The translations under genes and the position numbers were made by a program. Positions 1-10,239 of a stretch of DNA of 64,000 bases are shown here, one piece after another. Location of the stretch: contig CAVQJU010000009.1 in NCBI GenBank assembly GCA_963712905.1, positions 62,001 to 126,000 on the forward strand. Direction: 5' to 3'. This DNA is from CAVQJU01 sp963712905. GTDB lineage: Bacteria > Acidobacteriota > Vicinamibacteria > Vicinamibacterales > CAVVIG01. Below the pieces are notes generated by a model that saw nothing but the letters and a program-made list of their open reading frames with translations, did not search any database and was not told where the DNA came from. How positions within the stretch are numbered: the stretch's first letter is position 1; every line of letters begins with the position of its first letter.

Positions 1-2
1 GG

Positions 3-827
3 CAGGTCGTGACGTGCTGGACGTGCCATCGGGGCCAGCTGAGCCCGGCCGTTACGCCGCCGCTCGATTTCGCGTACGGCGAGGCGGTGGTGACGCCGCC
101 GGACATCCTGGTGCGCGACACGAACGCCACCAAGACCGTCGATCAGATCTTCGCTCGGCTCATCGAGGCCGAAGGCGGAGCGGCAAAGGTCAACGCCCTC
201 ACGAGCTACACCGCCAAAGGCAAGAGCCTGCTGTTCGGCGAGGTGGGCGAGGGCAACCCGGCGGAAATCTACGCGAAGAGCACCGGCCAGGTCGCGACGT
301 TCGTGCACCAGCAGGAAGGCGACGTCGTCCGGGCCTACGACGGCACCGCCGCGTGGTGGCAGCTGCCGCTCACCGTCACGCCGCAGTACCCGCTGACGGC
401 GACGCTGCTCGAGGGCGCGAAGTTCGACGCGGTCATGGCGTTCCCGTGGAAGATTCGGCCGTTCTTCACGACCTGGCGCGTCAGCTTCGGTCAGACGATT
501 GACGGCGTGGACGTCGACGTCCTGCAGGGCAGCTCGCCGACGGGCATGATCGGCTCGCTCTACTTCGACAAGAAGACGGGGCTGCTGAAACGCTACATCC
601 GCTACGCGAACACGATGGTCGGCCGCATCCCGACGCAGGTGGACTACGACGACTACCGCGACGTCGCCGGCGTGAAGATGCCGTTCAAGTACAGCTACGC
701 GTGGGTCAGCGAGCGCGACGACTGGACGTTCACGAGCTACGAACCGAACGTCGCGATCGACAACGCCAGGTTCGGCCGTCCCGATCCGAAGACGGCGGGC
801 AACGTCGAAGGACGCAAGGCGAAGTAA
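3..827 (+). CDS. Secreted c-type cytochrome-like protein, C-terminal part (5' end outside window)
   Basis: The frame is open from the window edge (base 3) to the stop at 825-827, so only the last 274 codons are visible and the true start lies upstream. A CxxCH heme-c motif (CWTCH, bases 15-29) sits at the edge in the context VTCWTCHRGQ. That context resembles the final heme motif of acidobacterial proteins annotated as photosynthetic reaction-centre cytochrome c subunit family. The remaining ~240 residues form a heme-free, beta-rich domain with YFDKKTGLLKR and PTQVDYDDYRDVAGVK segments, reminiscent of LolA/LolB-like lipoprotein-sorting folds. An electron-transfer role in the periplasm is inferred from the heme motif alone. 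A strong hairpin follows the stop codon. Confidence 0.7.
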   Translation, partial: QVVTCWTCHRGQLSPAVTPPLDFAYGEAVVTPPDILVRDTNATKTVDQIFARLIEAEGGAAKVNALTSYTAKGKSLLFGEVGEGNPAEIYAKSTGQVATFVHQQEGDVVRAYDGTAAWWQLPLTVTPQYPLTATLLEGAKFDAVMAFPWKIRPFFTTWRVSFGQTIDGVDVDVLQGSSPTGMIGSLYFDKKTGLLKRYIRYANTMVGRIPTQVDYDDYRDVAGVKMPFKYSYAWVSERDDWTFTSYEPNVAIDNARFGRPDPKTAGNVEGRKAK

Positions 828-855
828 GCCGGCCCGTCTCCCGTTCGACCCAACA

Positions 856-880
856 CGCCGGCCCTGTTTCAGGGCCGGCG
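856..880 (+). terminator. Putative Rho-independent terminator
   Basis: A perfect 11-bp stem (CGCCGGCCCTG / CAGGGCCGGCG) with a TTT loop lies 29 nt after the stop of the cytochrome-like gene. The following TTCTCGTGT is only weakly T-rich, so termination efficiency is uncertain. Confidence 0.55.
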
Positions 881-914
881 TTCTCGTGTACGCCCGTCAT
901 TTACGCACGTCATT

Positions 915-939
915 CGTAGCGTCCGGCTTCAGCCGGACG
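915..939 (+). repeat. REP-like palindrome, single copy
   Basis: CGTAGC followed by an 8-bp stem GTCCGGCT / AGCCGGAC around TC. The same unit recurs at 8911, 19582, 39942 and, on the other strand, 60320. The GTAG tetranucleotide plus hairpin is the layout of bacterial REP sequences. This copy is intergenic. Confidence 0.8.
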
Positions 940-949
940 ACTCTGAATC

Positions 950-969
950 GCCCTTCGACAGGCTCATGG
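950..969 (+). repeat. Short dispersed repeat with CCCTTCGACAGGCTC core
   Basis: GCCCTTCGACAGGCTCATGG lies just after the REP. A close relative (CCCCTCGACAGGCTCGGGC) is found inside a coding gene at 40619-40638. In the fuller form the ends (GCCC / GGGC) can pair. The rest of the 828-1056 gap shows no further feature apart from the terminator and the REP. Confidence 0.45.
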
Positions 970-1056
970 CAGGCCGCTCACCGGCGCTCCAGTGCGCCAT
1001 GCTAGTATCCGTGGACTCCCGAAACCGGATTCACGTGCCCGCACCGGAATGATTCC

Positions 1057-1494
1057 ATGAGCACGAATCGTTCAGCGCCAACCGCGACGGTCGTTCCGGT
1101 CCTGATCTACGAGGACGTCGGCAAGGCGATCGAGTGGCTGTGCGGCGCGTTCGGTTTCAAGGAACGCCTCCGTGCCGAACGCGACGGGGTGATCGGCCAC
1201 GCGCAACTCGAGGCCGCCGAGTGCGCCATCATGATCGGCCGGCAGGGTGGGCCGATGAAAGCGCCCGATGGAAACGGGCCGTCCCAGTACGTCGTCGTGC
1301 ACGTCCCTGATGTGAACGCCCAGTTCGAGCGGGCGAAGCAGGCTGGTGCGCGGGTGCTGATGGAGCCGGCGGACATGCCCTTCGGCGAGCGGCAGTGCAC
1401 CGTGCAGGATCCCTTCGGCCACTGGTGGACGTTCTCGCAGCACATCGCCGACGTTGCACCGGAAGAGTGGGGCGCAACTGTGGCGAAGCGATAG
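1057..1494 (+). CDS. VOC family (glyoxalase/bleomycin resistance-like) protein
   Basis: A 145-residue single-domain protein of the vicinal-oxygen-chelate superfamily, closest in style to PhnB-like/YP_ glyoxalase-fold proteins. The pairing of VLIYEDVGKAIEWLCGAFGFKE at the N-terminus with the C-terminal VQDPFGHWWTFSQHI (the DPxGxxW signature) is characteristic. No secretion signal is visible, so it is probably cytoplasmic. The substrate cannot be predicted; members range from glyoxalases to antibiotic-resistance proteins and uncharacterised stress proteins. ATG 1057 is the only ATG that keeps the first beta strand. The next gene begins within 6-84 bp, depending on its start. Confidence 0.85.
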   Translation: MSTNRSAPTATVVPVLIYEDVGKAIEWLCGAFGFKERLRAERDGVIGHAQLEAAECAIMIGRQGGPMKAPDGNGPSQYVVVHVPDVNAQFERAKQAGARVLMEPADMPFGERQCTVQDPFGHWWTFSQHIADVAPEEWGATVAKR

Positions 1495-1517
1495 AGCCGA
1501 TGCCATCCACGTACGAA

Positions 1518-1595
1518 GCCACAGAGACACAGAGAGCACAGAGGATCTCTCCTGAAGAAGAATGCTCCGGGCCCTCTGTGCCTCTGTGGCTGCGT
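1518..1595 (+). repeat. CACAGAG inverted short-word repeat (element A)
   Basis: The left arm (1518-1544) repeats the 8-nt word CCACAGAG/ACACAGAG. The right arm (1572-1595) is its complement, CCTCTGTGCCTCTGTGGC. Between them lies a spacer containing CTGAAGAAGAATGCTCC that resembles the spacer of the copy at 26551. The right arm carries the GTG start codon and first residues of the downstream peptidase gene. Confidence 0.8.
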
Positions 1596-3479
1596 GATCG
1601 TGTTCGCAGCGTGCTGGTCGCCCTTGCCGTGATCCTCGCGGCCGCGCCGTGCGCCGCCGAGTGGCGCCGGCTCGACAGCCCCAACTTCACCGTCGTCGGC
1701 GACGTGAGCGCGCGCGAGCTGCGAGACATGGCGGTCAAGTTCGAAGGGTTTCGCGAAGCCCTGAGCCGCGCCATCAGCGAACGGGCGACGGCTGCGGCCG
1801 TGCCGACGATCATCATCGTGTTCCCGAACGAGAGGGCCTTCGCCCCGTTCAAGCCGACCTACCAGGGCAAGCGGCGCACGGACGTGGCAGGGTTCTTCGC
1901 CCCGGGCGCCAATCTCAATTACATCCTCGTGCAGAGCGGCGGCGTCGCCACCGACCGGATCATCTTTCACGAGTACGCGCATCTCATCGTGTCCAACGTC
2001 ATGTCGAACCCGCCCGTGTGGCTGAACGAAGGGCTGGCGGAGTTCTACAGCACCTTCCGGCTGATGGGCGGCGGCAGGCAGGCGCAGATCGGCGTGGCGA
2101 TCGGCGAGCACCTGCAGCTGCTGAGGAACGCCGGCCGCGTGCCCCTCGCGGATCTGCTGAAGGTGGACCAGCGGTCGCCGCTCTACAACGAGGCGGCCCG
2201 GGCGTCGGTGTTCTACGCGGAATCCTGGGCGCTGACGCACATGGTGCTCAACGGCGAGCCCAGCCGCGTGACGCAGCTCTCGGCGTACCTGCGCAGCGTG
2301 GCCAATGGCGTTCCGGAGGCGCGCGCGTGGGAGGAGACGTTCGGCACCGCGCGGATGGAGCAGGACCTGCAGCAGTACCTGCAGCGCAACCTGTTCAACA
2401 CGGTCGTTCTCGAATTTACGGAGAAGATCACCGCGCTGCCTGTGGCGCCCGTCCCGGTTTCACCGGGCGACGTCGCGGCATATCTCGGCGCCTACCTTGT
2501 GCAGCGGCAGCAGTACGACGAAGCGGCCGTGCAACTCGACCTGGCGCTCAAGGCCGACCCGGACAGCCCGCGCGCGGCCGTCGCGATGGCACAGCTCGAC
2601 ATGGGCCGCAGCCAGTACGGCAGCGCCGAAAAACGCCTGATCGCGCTCGGCAAGAGCGACGACTGGCTCGTGGCCTACAGCGCTGCGATGGCCATGGCCG
2701 ACCTGGCCGGCGTCGGCATCGCCGGCTCGGCGAACGTCAGCCTCATTCAGGCCGCGCGCCGGCAGCTGGACACGGTGGGTGGCGACCGCGCGGAGATGCC
2801 GAATGTGCTCGCCCATCGTGCGGCCCTGGATCTGCCGGGCCCGGACGATCCCACGGCCGAAGCCGCCGCGGCGATCGCGCACGCACGGGCGCTGGCGCCC
2901 GGCCGCTACGACTACGCGTTCATCCAGGCGCAGATCCTGGCCCGGCGTGACGACTTCGCGGCCGCCCGCACGGTCATCGGGCCGTTGATGACCGGCTTGT
3001 ATCCGCCCGGCGTGCGCGACTCCGCCCGCAGCCTCATGACCTACATCGTCAACGCGGAGAACCGCCAGCGCACAGGTGCGAAAGACGACGTCATGGCGCT
3101 CCTCGCCGCCTCAGGCTCGAAGTCGATTCCCGTCCCAGGCATCGATCTGCCGCGCCCGCCGGATGACGGCCGGCCGCGATTCAAACCCGATTACCGCGTG
3201 GTCCTCTCTGGCGAGGCTCGCGCCGAGGGTACGCTCGATCGCATCGATTGCCCGGCCGGCGGCAAGGCCACGTTTCATCTGGCGGAAGCCGGCGCGCCCG
3301 GTCCGCTGGTCGGGCGGCTGAACGAGGTGGATTTCATCTCGTACCGGAACGACCTGGACGGCGGCGTCAAGTGCGGCGTCCTGGCGCAGCCGATACCGGT
3401 CTACATCACGTGGCGCGACGGCGCCCGGCCGGCCGCCGACAAGGCCGTCGTGGCCGTAGAATTTCTTCCCAACAAATGA
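1578..3479 (+). CDS. Secreted peptidase-MA-like metalloprotease with TPR repeats
   Basis: The zinc motif HEYAH (residues 131-135 from GTG 1578) is followed by WLNEG, whose Glu151 is the likely third ligand; this is the gluzincin layout of the peptidase_MA/DUF1570 group. The second half contains TPR-like helices (QQYDEAAVQLDLALKADP, SQYGSAEKRL). I chose GTG 1578 because it gives a standard Sec signal peptide: MPLWLRDRVRS, then VLVALAVILAAA, then cleavage near PCAA/EW. ATG 1500 in the same frame is the alternative, but it would put 26 extra residues encoded by the CACAGAG repeat in front. The mature protein should be periplasmic or cell-surface; its substrate is unknown. A TAGAAT near the 3' end (3459) may serve the next gene. 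Confidence 0.75.
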   Translation: MPLWLRDRVRSVLVALAVILAAAPCAAEWRRLDSPNFTVVGDVSARELRDMAVKFEGFREALSRAISERATAAAVPTIIIVFPNERAFAPFKPTYQGKRRTDVAGFFAPGANLNYILVQSGGVATDRIIFHEYAHLIVSNVMSNPPVWLNEGLAEFYSTFRLMGGGRQAQIGVAIGEHLQLLRNAGRVPLADLLKVDQRSPLYNEAARASVFYAESWALTHMVLNGEPSRVTQLSAYLRSVANGVPEARAWEETFGTARMEQDLQQYLQRNLFNTVVLEFTEKITALPVAPVPVSPGDVAAYLGAYLVQRQQYDEAAVQLDLALKADPDSPRAAVAMAQLDMGRSQYGSAEKRLIALGKSDDWLVAYSAAMAMADLAGVGIAGSANVSLIQAARRQLDTVGGDRAEMPNVLAHRAALDLPGPDDPTAEAAAAIAHARALAPGRYDYAFIQAQILARRDDFAAARTVIGPLMTGLYPPGVRDSARSLMTYIVNAENRQRTGAKDDVMALLAASGSKSIPVPGIDLPRPPDDGRPRFKPDYRVVLSGEARAEGTLDRIDCPAGGKATFHLAEAGAPGPLVGRLNEVDFISYRNDLDGGVKCGVLAQPIPVYITWRDGARPAADKAVVAVEFLPNK

Positions 3480-3497
3480 CGGACAGCGAGGCTCATC

Positions 3498-4121
3498 ATG
3501 AAACAGACCATCGTGCTCGGCATCGCCGGAGCGTTGTGCGCCGTTGCCGCGCTGGCGGCGCAGGCCAGGCTCAATCCCACCGACCCGCAGCCCACGTGTT
3601 ACATGTGCGCCGGACAGTACATCCCCCTCAGTGAACTGCAGGCGTATACGAAGAAGGCGATCGACGAGAAGCTGCTGGATCAGCAGGTGCGGGATGTCGA
3701 GATCGGCAAGGCGCACGTCGGCATCGGCATGGTCCATCGCGGCAAGCTGGACGCGCCGGCGCCCGATTCCGTCGCCGAGCACGATCAGGTCAGCGAGGTC
3801 TATCACATCGTGGACGGCACGGCGACGCTGATGGTAGGGCCCGACATCACGAACAGGCAGCGCCGTCCAGCCACGCAGCTGACCGTGCGCGAGTTCAACG
3901 GGCCCGGCAACAACGGGTCGGCCATCCGCAACGGCGTCACCTACCAGCTCAAGGCCGGCGACGTCGTCGTCATTCCGGCCGGGACCGGTCACTTGTTCAC
4001 GAAGATCGACGACCACATCGACTACCTGATGGTGCGCATCGATCCCGACAAGGTCACGCCGCTCAAGGACGAGGCGGCGTCGAAGGCGTATCTGTCGAAA
4101 CCGGCCCCGCGGGGGCAGTAG
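3498..4121 (+). CDS. Secreted cupin-domain protein
   Basis: The 207-residue product starts with a Sec signal peptide (MKQTIVLGIAGALCAVAALAAQA). One cupin fold follows: the first motif region reads EHDQVSEVYHIVDGTATLMVGG-like (His and Glu ligands), and the second lies around KAGDVVVIPAGTGHLF (Gly, Pro and His ligands). Two cysteines in PTCYMCAGQ near the mature N-terminus could form a disulfide or bind metal. Cupins of this size may be metal enzymes (isomerases, dioxygenases) or binding proteins, and nothing here decides the substrate. GCGAG upstream of ATG 3498 is a weak ribosome-binding site. The gene is 18 bp after the peptidase and may be cotranscribed with it. Confidence 0.75.
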   Translation: MKQTIVLGIAGALCAVAALAAQARLNPTDPQPTCYMCAGQYIPLSELQAYTKKAIDEKLLDQQVRDVEIGKAHVGIGMVHRGKLDAPAPDSVAEHDQVSEVYHIVDGTATLMVGPDITNRQRRPATQLTVREFNGPGNNGSAIRNGVTYQLKAGDVVVIPAGTGHLFTKIDDHIDYLMVRIDPDKVTPLKDEAASKAYLSKPAPRGQ

Positions 4122-4129
4122 GGGAGTTC

Positions 4130-4183
4130 GTAGGGCGGCCCTTTCAGGGCCGCCTCGCCGCGGGCCTGAAAGGCCCGCGCTAC
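4130..4183. repeat. REPIN-like inverted REP doublet between convergent genes
   Basis: GTAGGGC plus hairpin GGCCCTTTCAGGGCC, a short linker, then the mirrored unit GGGCCTGAAAGGCCC with GCGCTAC at the far end. GTAG/CTAC at both outer ends makes it an inverted REP pair. Its right end (CTA, 4180-4182) supplies the stop codon of the minus-strand reductase gene. The two hairpins could act as a bidirectional terminator for the convergent genes. Confidence 0.75.
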
Positions 4184-5175
4184 AGCTTGACGATGAAGCG
4201 GCCGCGGGCGTTGCCGGCGGCCAGCGTCGCAAACGCATCGGGCAGGCCCGCCAGGTCGATCTCGCGGGCGATCGACGCGAGCATTTTCGGCTTCATGTCT
4301 GTCGCGAGGCGTCGCCAGATCTCGAGGCGCGGCGCCATCGGACACGTCACCGAGTCGATCCCGAGCAGGTTGACGCCGCGGAGGATGAACGGCACCACGG
4401 TGGTGTGGAGCTCGGTGCCGCCCGTCAGCCCGGAGTTGGCGATGCTCGCGCCGTAGTTCATCGTCCGGGTGAGCCACGCGAGCGTCTCGCCGCCGACCGG
4501 ATCGACCGCGCCCGCCCACGTCGCCTTCTCGAGCGGCCGCGAGCTCTTCTGGGCCGCCGACCGCGGCAGGATCTCCGCGGCGCCCAGCGACTTCAGATAT
4601 CCGTGCTCGGCGTCCTTGCCGGTCATCGCGGTCACCTGGTAGCCGAGGCCGGCGAGGATGGCGACCGCAATGCTGCCGACGCCGCCGGTCGCGCCCGTGA
4701 CGATGACGGGCCCTGAGCCCGGTGCGAGGCCGTTCTGCTCGAGGCGGATGACGGACCGCGCGGCAGTGAACCCGGCCGTGCCGAGCGTCATCGCGTCGCG
4801 CGCGGTCAGGCCGGCAGGAATCCTCACCACCCAGTCGGCGGGCACTCGCACGTAAGCGGAGTAGCCTCCGTCGTTGGCGACGCCGAGATCGTAACCGGTG
4901 ACGAGCACCGCGTCGCCTTCGCGAAACCGCGCGTCGGTGCTCGACGCCACGGTACCGGCGACGTCGATGCCGCCGATGAGCGGCATGCGCTTGAGGATCT
5001 TCGCGGCGCCTGTCGCGGCGAGCGCGTCCTTGTAGTTGACGCTCGAGTACGCCGCCGCGATCACGACGTCGCCACTGCTGAGCTCGTCGAGCGTGGTGTC
5101 CACGATCGCGCCGGCCACGGCGCCGCCGCTGTCAGAAATCCGGAACGCCTTGAATGGGCCGCTGCGTATCGTCAC
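4180..5175 (-). CDS. acuI: AcuI/YhdH-type NADPH-dependent medium-chain oxidoreductase (acrylyl-CoA reductase-like)
   Basis: A 331-residue zinc-less MDR protein. The N-terminal GroES-like domain has YSSVNYKDALAATG and GIDVAGTV, hallmarks of the YhdH/AcuI quinone-oxidoreductase subgroup. The Rossmann motif VTGATGGVGSIAV follows at about residue 150. The closing LAGLPDAFATLAAGNARGRFIVKL also matches the subgroup. The family reduces acrylyl-CoA or related enoyl substrates with NADPH in the cytoplasm. The length is normal and no defect is visible. GTG 5175 is used as start. The stop codon lies inside the REPIN at 4130-4183. The 125-bp gap to the divergent protease gene (5176-5300) shows no clear promoter by eye. 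Confidence 0.85.
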   Translation of the reverse strand: MTIRSGPFKAFRISDSGGAVAGAIVDTTLDELSSGDVVIAAAYSSVNYKDALAATGAAKILKRMPLIGGIDVAGTVASSTDARFREGDAVLVTGYDLGVANDGGYSAYVRVPADWVVRIPAGLTARDAMTLGTAGFTAARSVIRLEQNGLAPGSGPVIVTGATGGVGSIAVAILAGLGYQVTAMTGKDAEHGYLKSLGAAEILPRSAAQKSSRPLEKATWAGAVDPVGGETLAWLTRTMNYGASIANSGLTGGTELHTTVVPFILRGVNLLGIDSVTCPMAPRLEIWRRLATDMKPKMLASIAREIDLAGLPDAFATLAAGNARGRFIVKL

Positions 5176-5300
5176 GCCAAGAGCGTAACATCAGAACCGA
5201 TTACAAACCTGTCATGAAACGGTTACAGCACCATCGCCACTAAGCGTTTGATCATCGAAATACCGTCTGTTAAGCTCCGACTCCTCCACGAAGGGCTGGT

Positions 5301-7544
5301 GTGCCCGTCATGGTTTCTTCACGAGCTCGATCAGCCTTATCGATCGCGGTGTCCCTGCTTTTCGCGTTGTGCATAGCGAGAACAGTACAAGCAGGCGGCC
5401 AGGACTCCGCGCCCGCGCCCGTTGTGGCGGCGACCGACACCGGCGCCAGCCCGGAAGCGTTTCATCCGTCCATCCACGGTCCCGCCGCGGCGCCCAATCA
5501 CCCGCCGATCGATCAGATCCCTCCGAAACCAATGCCGCCCAATCCGGACAGGAGCGCGGTTCGTCCTGCGCTTACCGGACCGGTGCAGGGTGTGATGTAC
5601 AACACCGCGACCGGACAGCAGACGATCGCGCCGCGGGACATCAGCGTCGCCCTTGGCGCGGCATCCGGATCGGGCGGAGGTTATCGCGGCACCGACGGCG
5701 GGGTGGGCAGCGAAGTGCTCCCCGCGAGCATGGGCGCGATGGCGCTGCTGTCGCCCGCGACGCGGGCGTTGTTTCCGTATCGCATGAACGTGAAGCTCCT
5801 CATGCGCTTCGGGACGGACTACTTCGTCTGTTCGGGCAGCATGCGCGACGCGAACGTTGTGCTGACGGCGGGCCACTGCGTATACGACACGGACACGAAC
5901 ACCTGGGCCAACGAGGTGTGGGTGTACCCGGCCTGGGACGGGCTCGGCTCGCTCTTCGGTCCGCCGTCGATCGTCAACTCGTTCGGCTGGGCGCACTCGA
6001 CCGCCCTCGGATCGAACACGGGCTGGACCGTCAGCGAAGACTTCAACTACGACATCGGCGCCGTCGCGCTCGATCGCGCGGCGGGTTTCCTGACGGGCTG
6101 GTTCGGGTGGTCGTTCAACGGCAACTGCTCGTTCGCAACGACGTCGGCCTACAGCAGCGCGAGCTACCCCGCGGAAAGCTGCGGCGGCAGGCTGCACACC
6201 GGCGCCGGCATGTACTTCTGGAACGGCTCATTCAACATCTGTCCCGACACGAACAGGCTCGGGCTCTTCACGCCGCTCCACGGCTGCCTCGGCGCCGTCT
6301 GGGGCGGCATGAGCGGCAGCGGCGCGTACGACATGGACGCCGCCAGCAACCGCCTCACGCACGCGGTCACGTCCACGTCCGATCGCTTCTCCTATGCCGA
6401 GTACACGCGGCAATGGCAGGGCTGGGTGGACTACCTCAATGGCACGTTCGATCCGTTGAGCGCGCAGGGATCGGTTTTCAACCTCCAGCCGCTCCACGTC
6501 GCCGGCGCGGGCACGGTGAGCGCCGGCCAGATCCTTTCGGGTCTGACCCACGTCGCCGCCAACACCAGCACGGCCTCGCGCAACGCGAACTTCACCTTCA
6601 GCATCTACCTGTCGTCCAATGACGATGTCGACGCCAGCGATACGTTCCTGGGCACCCAGGTCTACAGCTGGAATTTCGCGGGCGTGTCGGCGGCCACGAT
6701 CACCATGGCGGCCGTGACGATTCCCGCGAATACGCCGCCCGGCACCTATTACCTCGGCGTGGTCTACGACAACGCGACCGACGGCAATGCGGCGGACAAC
6801 GACAGCGACGGCTGGGACGCCATGCGGATTACTGTCGTGTCCGGCGGTGTCGCCGACCTCGCGGTGTCGGCGCTGTCCGGTCCGGCGAATATGAATCCGG
6901 GCGAGTCGTTCGTCATGTCGAACACCGTCGTGAACACCGGCACCGCCCTCTCGGGCCCCTTCCGCCTCGGGCTGTACCTCTCGAGCGACAACGTCTGCAC
7001 GACGGACGACACGCTGATCGGCAGCCGCGGGCTCTCTGTGGCCGCTGGCGGGTCGAGCACCATGGATACCCTCGTGTCGATTCCGCCCGGCGCGCCGCTC
7101 GGCGCGACGTTCATCTGCGCGATCGCGGACGATCGGGCCGCGGTCGGCGAGTCCAACGAGACCAACAACACACGGTCGACGCCGGTCAGCATCCTGTCGG
7201 CGGTGCCCGTGATCACGCTGAAGGTGAACGGCCAGCATCCGGCGCCGCCGAACGTGACGACCGCCGGGCCGTACAACCTCACGATCAGCATTTCGCCGAC
7301 GACCTATACCGATGCGCTGGATGCCTACTGGGTGTTCGCCGTGAACGGCTCGGTGACGTGGGTGACGCCGGCCGGCTTGTCCACGACGCTGGCGCCGCTG
7401 TTTCACTCGGCGCCGTTTGTGTTGACGGACGTGCCGCTCTTGAGCACCACGCTGCCGCACGGCACGACGGTGACGACCGGATTCTTCCTGGTCAACGGGA
7501 GCACGACCGTGTCGGAGGATGTGATCACGGCCCAGGTGCCGTAG
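5301..7544 (+). CDS. Secreted trypsin-like serine protease with two CARDB-like domains
   Basis: The 747-residue protein has a Sec signal peptide (RSALSIAVSLLFALCIARTVQA). Its chymotrypsin/V8-like domain has a complete triad: His192 in TAGHC, Asp251 in NYDIGAVAL and Ser338 in GMSGSG. The neighbourhood FVCSGSMRDANVVLTAGHC fits glutamyl-endopeptidase-like secreted proteases. After about residue 390, two CARDB/Ig-like adhesion domains follow (one near SAGQILSGLTHV, one beginning VADLAVSALSGPANMNPGES), typical of extracellular matrix-type modules. The last ~110 residues are beta-rich and unassigned. GTG 5301 is taken as start; ATG 5310 is equally possible. It is expected to act outside the cell; its substrate is unknown. 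Confidence 0.85.
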   Translation: MPVMVSSRARSALSIAVSLLFALCIARTVQAGGQDSAPAPVVAATDTGASPEAFHPSIHGPAAAPNHPPIDQIPPKPMPPNPDRSAVRPALTGPVQGVMYNTATGQQTIAPRDISVALGAASGSGGGYRGTDGGVGSEVLPASMGAMALLSPATRALFPYRMNVKLLMRFGTDYFVCSGSMRDANVVLTAGHCVYDTDTNTWANEVWVYPAWDGLGSLFGPPSIVNSFGWAHSTALGSNTGWTVSEDFNYDIGAVALDRAAGFLTGWFGWSFNGNCSFATTSAYSSASYPAESCGGRLHTGAGMYFWNGSFNICPDTNRLGLFTPLHGCLGAVWGGMSGSGAYDMDAASNRLTHAVTSTSDRFSYAEYTRQWQGWVDYLNGTFDPLSAQGSVFNLQPLHVAGAGTVSAGQILSGLTHVAANTSTASRNANFTFSIYLSSNDDVDASDTFLGTQVYSWNFAGVSAATITMAAVTIPANTPPGTYYLGVVYDNATDGNAADNDSDGWDAMRITVVSGGVADLAVSALSGPANMNPGESFVMSNTVVNTGTALSGPFRLGLYLSSDNVCTTDDTLIGSRGLSVAAGGSSTMDTLVSIPPGAPLGATFICAIADDRAAVGESNETNNTRSTPVSILSAVPVITLKVNGQHPAPPNVTTAGPYNLTISISPTTYTDALDAYWVFAVNGSVTWVTPAGLSTTLAPLFHSAPFVLTDVPLLSTTLPHGTTVTTGFFLVNGSTTVSEDVITAQVP

Positions 7545-7554
7545 ATAGTCTGAT

Positions 7555-8061
7555 ATGCGAACAGGGCCGCCCCTGCGATTGCTGGCGCTGCTTGGTTTCG
7601 TGTGCGGGATGGCTGCGTGCATCGTCGGGGTGGTGGCGCCGGCGCCGGTGGGTGGCGTCACCTTCGTGGTGTTCGTCAACCCTGTGCTGTTCGCGACCGA
7701 CGGCGTGCTGTCGGTAGACGTGTGGAACGCCGCTCAACTCGCCGTCCTCGATGACCAGGCGCGCTGCGCCGGCTACCGCGGTCCGACGGCGGCGCCGTTG
7801 CAGTGTCCGGCGGACGTGACGTTCAGAGACGTCGTGCCTGACCGGCACGAGGTGCCGTTGTCGTCGCTGGGGACATCGTTCGAGCTGACGCCGAGGCATG
7901 TCAATCCCGGCGAGCGGTTCCGCATCCGTTTCTCGGGCCCGAACCGCGACCGCTGTAACGCCAGATCGGCCGACCTCGACCGGACCGCCGAGCGGGGCCG
8001 CATGGAGTTTCGCGACCTGCCCTGGCAGACGACCGGGCGCGGGTGCCTCACGCCGCCGTAA
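7555..8061 (+). CDS. Small secreted hypothetical protein
   Basis: A 168-residue protein that I do not recognise. The N-terminus MRTGPPLRLLALLGFVCGMAAC is a signal peptide; Cys22 in a GMAAC context could be a lipobox. A second hydrophobic stretch follows (IVGVVAPAPVGGVTFVVFV). The mature part contains a few cysteines (ARC, QC, RC, RGC) that might form disulfides. It starts 10 bp after the protease gene on the same strand, so cotranscription is plausible. The adjacent repeat-rich gap separates it from the acyl-CoA ligase. Confidence 0.55.
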   Translation: MRTGPPLRLLALLGFVCGMAACIVGVVAPAPVGGVTFVVFVNPVLFATDGVLSVDVWNAAQLAVLDDQARCAGYRGPTAAPLQCPADVTFRDVVPDRHEVPLSSLGTSFELTPRHVNPGERFRIRFSGPNRDRCNARSADLDRTAERGRMEFRDLPWQTTGRGCLTPP

Positions 8062-8087
8062 CGTCTCTCGTTTCGGTATTGCCGCGA

Positions 8088-8260
8088 GTCCTTGGGTCTT
8101 GGTCCCTTGTTCTTGGTCCGTCCTTTGTCCCTGGTCCACTGGTGCGGCGGTCTGCGGTCCTGAGCAGATGCGTACTTGCGTGGAAACAGGACGACGGCCC
8201 CGCGAACGGACCCAGGACCAGGAACGGACTGGGAACCAAGGCCCAGGGACGTGGGACGGA
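8088..8260. repeat. Two-armed 7-nt word repeat (GGTCCTT / GGACCAG type)
   Basis: The left arm (8088-8138) is built of variants of CTTGGTC. The right arm (8203-8260) is built of the complementary words (GGACCAG, GAACGGA, CCAGGGA). The arms are separated by ~65 nt and are imperfect inverted copies of each other. They fill the gap between two genes, with the ligase promoter immediately after the right arm. Confidence 0.7.
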
Positions 8261-8273
8261 AACTGCTCTAACG

Positions 8274-8279
8274 TATACT
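8274..8279 (+). promoter_or_regulatory. -10 element TATACT of a probable leaderless promoter
   Basis: TATACT ends 7 nt before the GTG start at 8287. With transcription starting 6-8 nt downstream, the mRNA would begin at or next to the start codon. The same hexamer with the same 7-nt spacing precedes ATG 24511. No TTGACA-like -35 is visible, and there is no Shine-Dalgarno sequence. Confidence 0.55.
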
Positions 8280-8286
8280 CGCGCCC

Positions 8287-10235
<1,949 letters not shown>

Positions 10236-10239
<4 letters not shown>

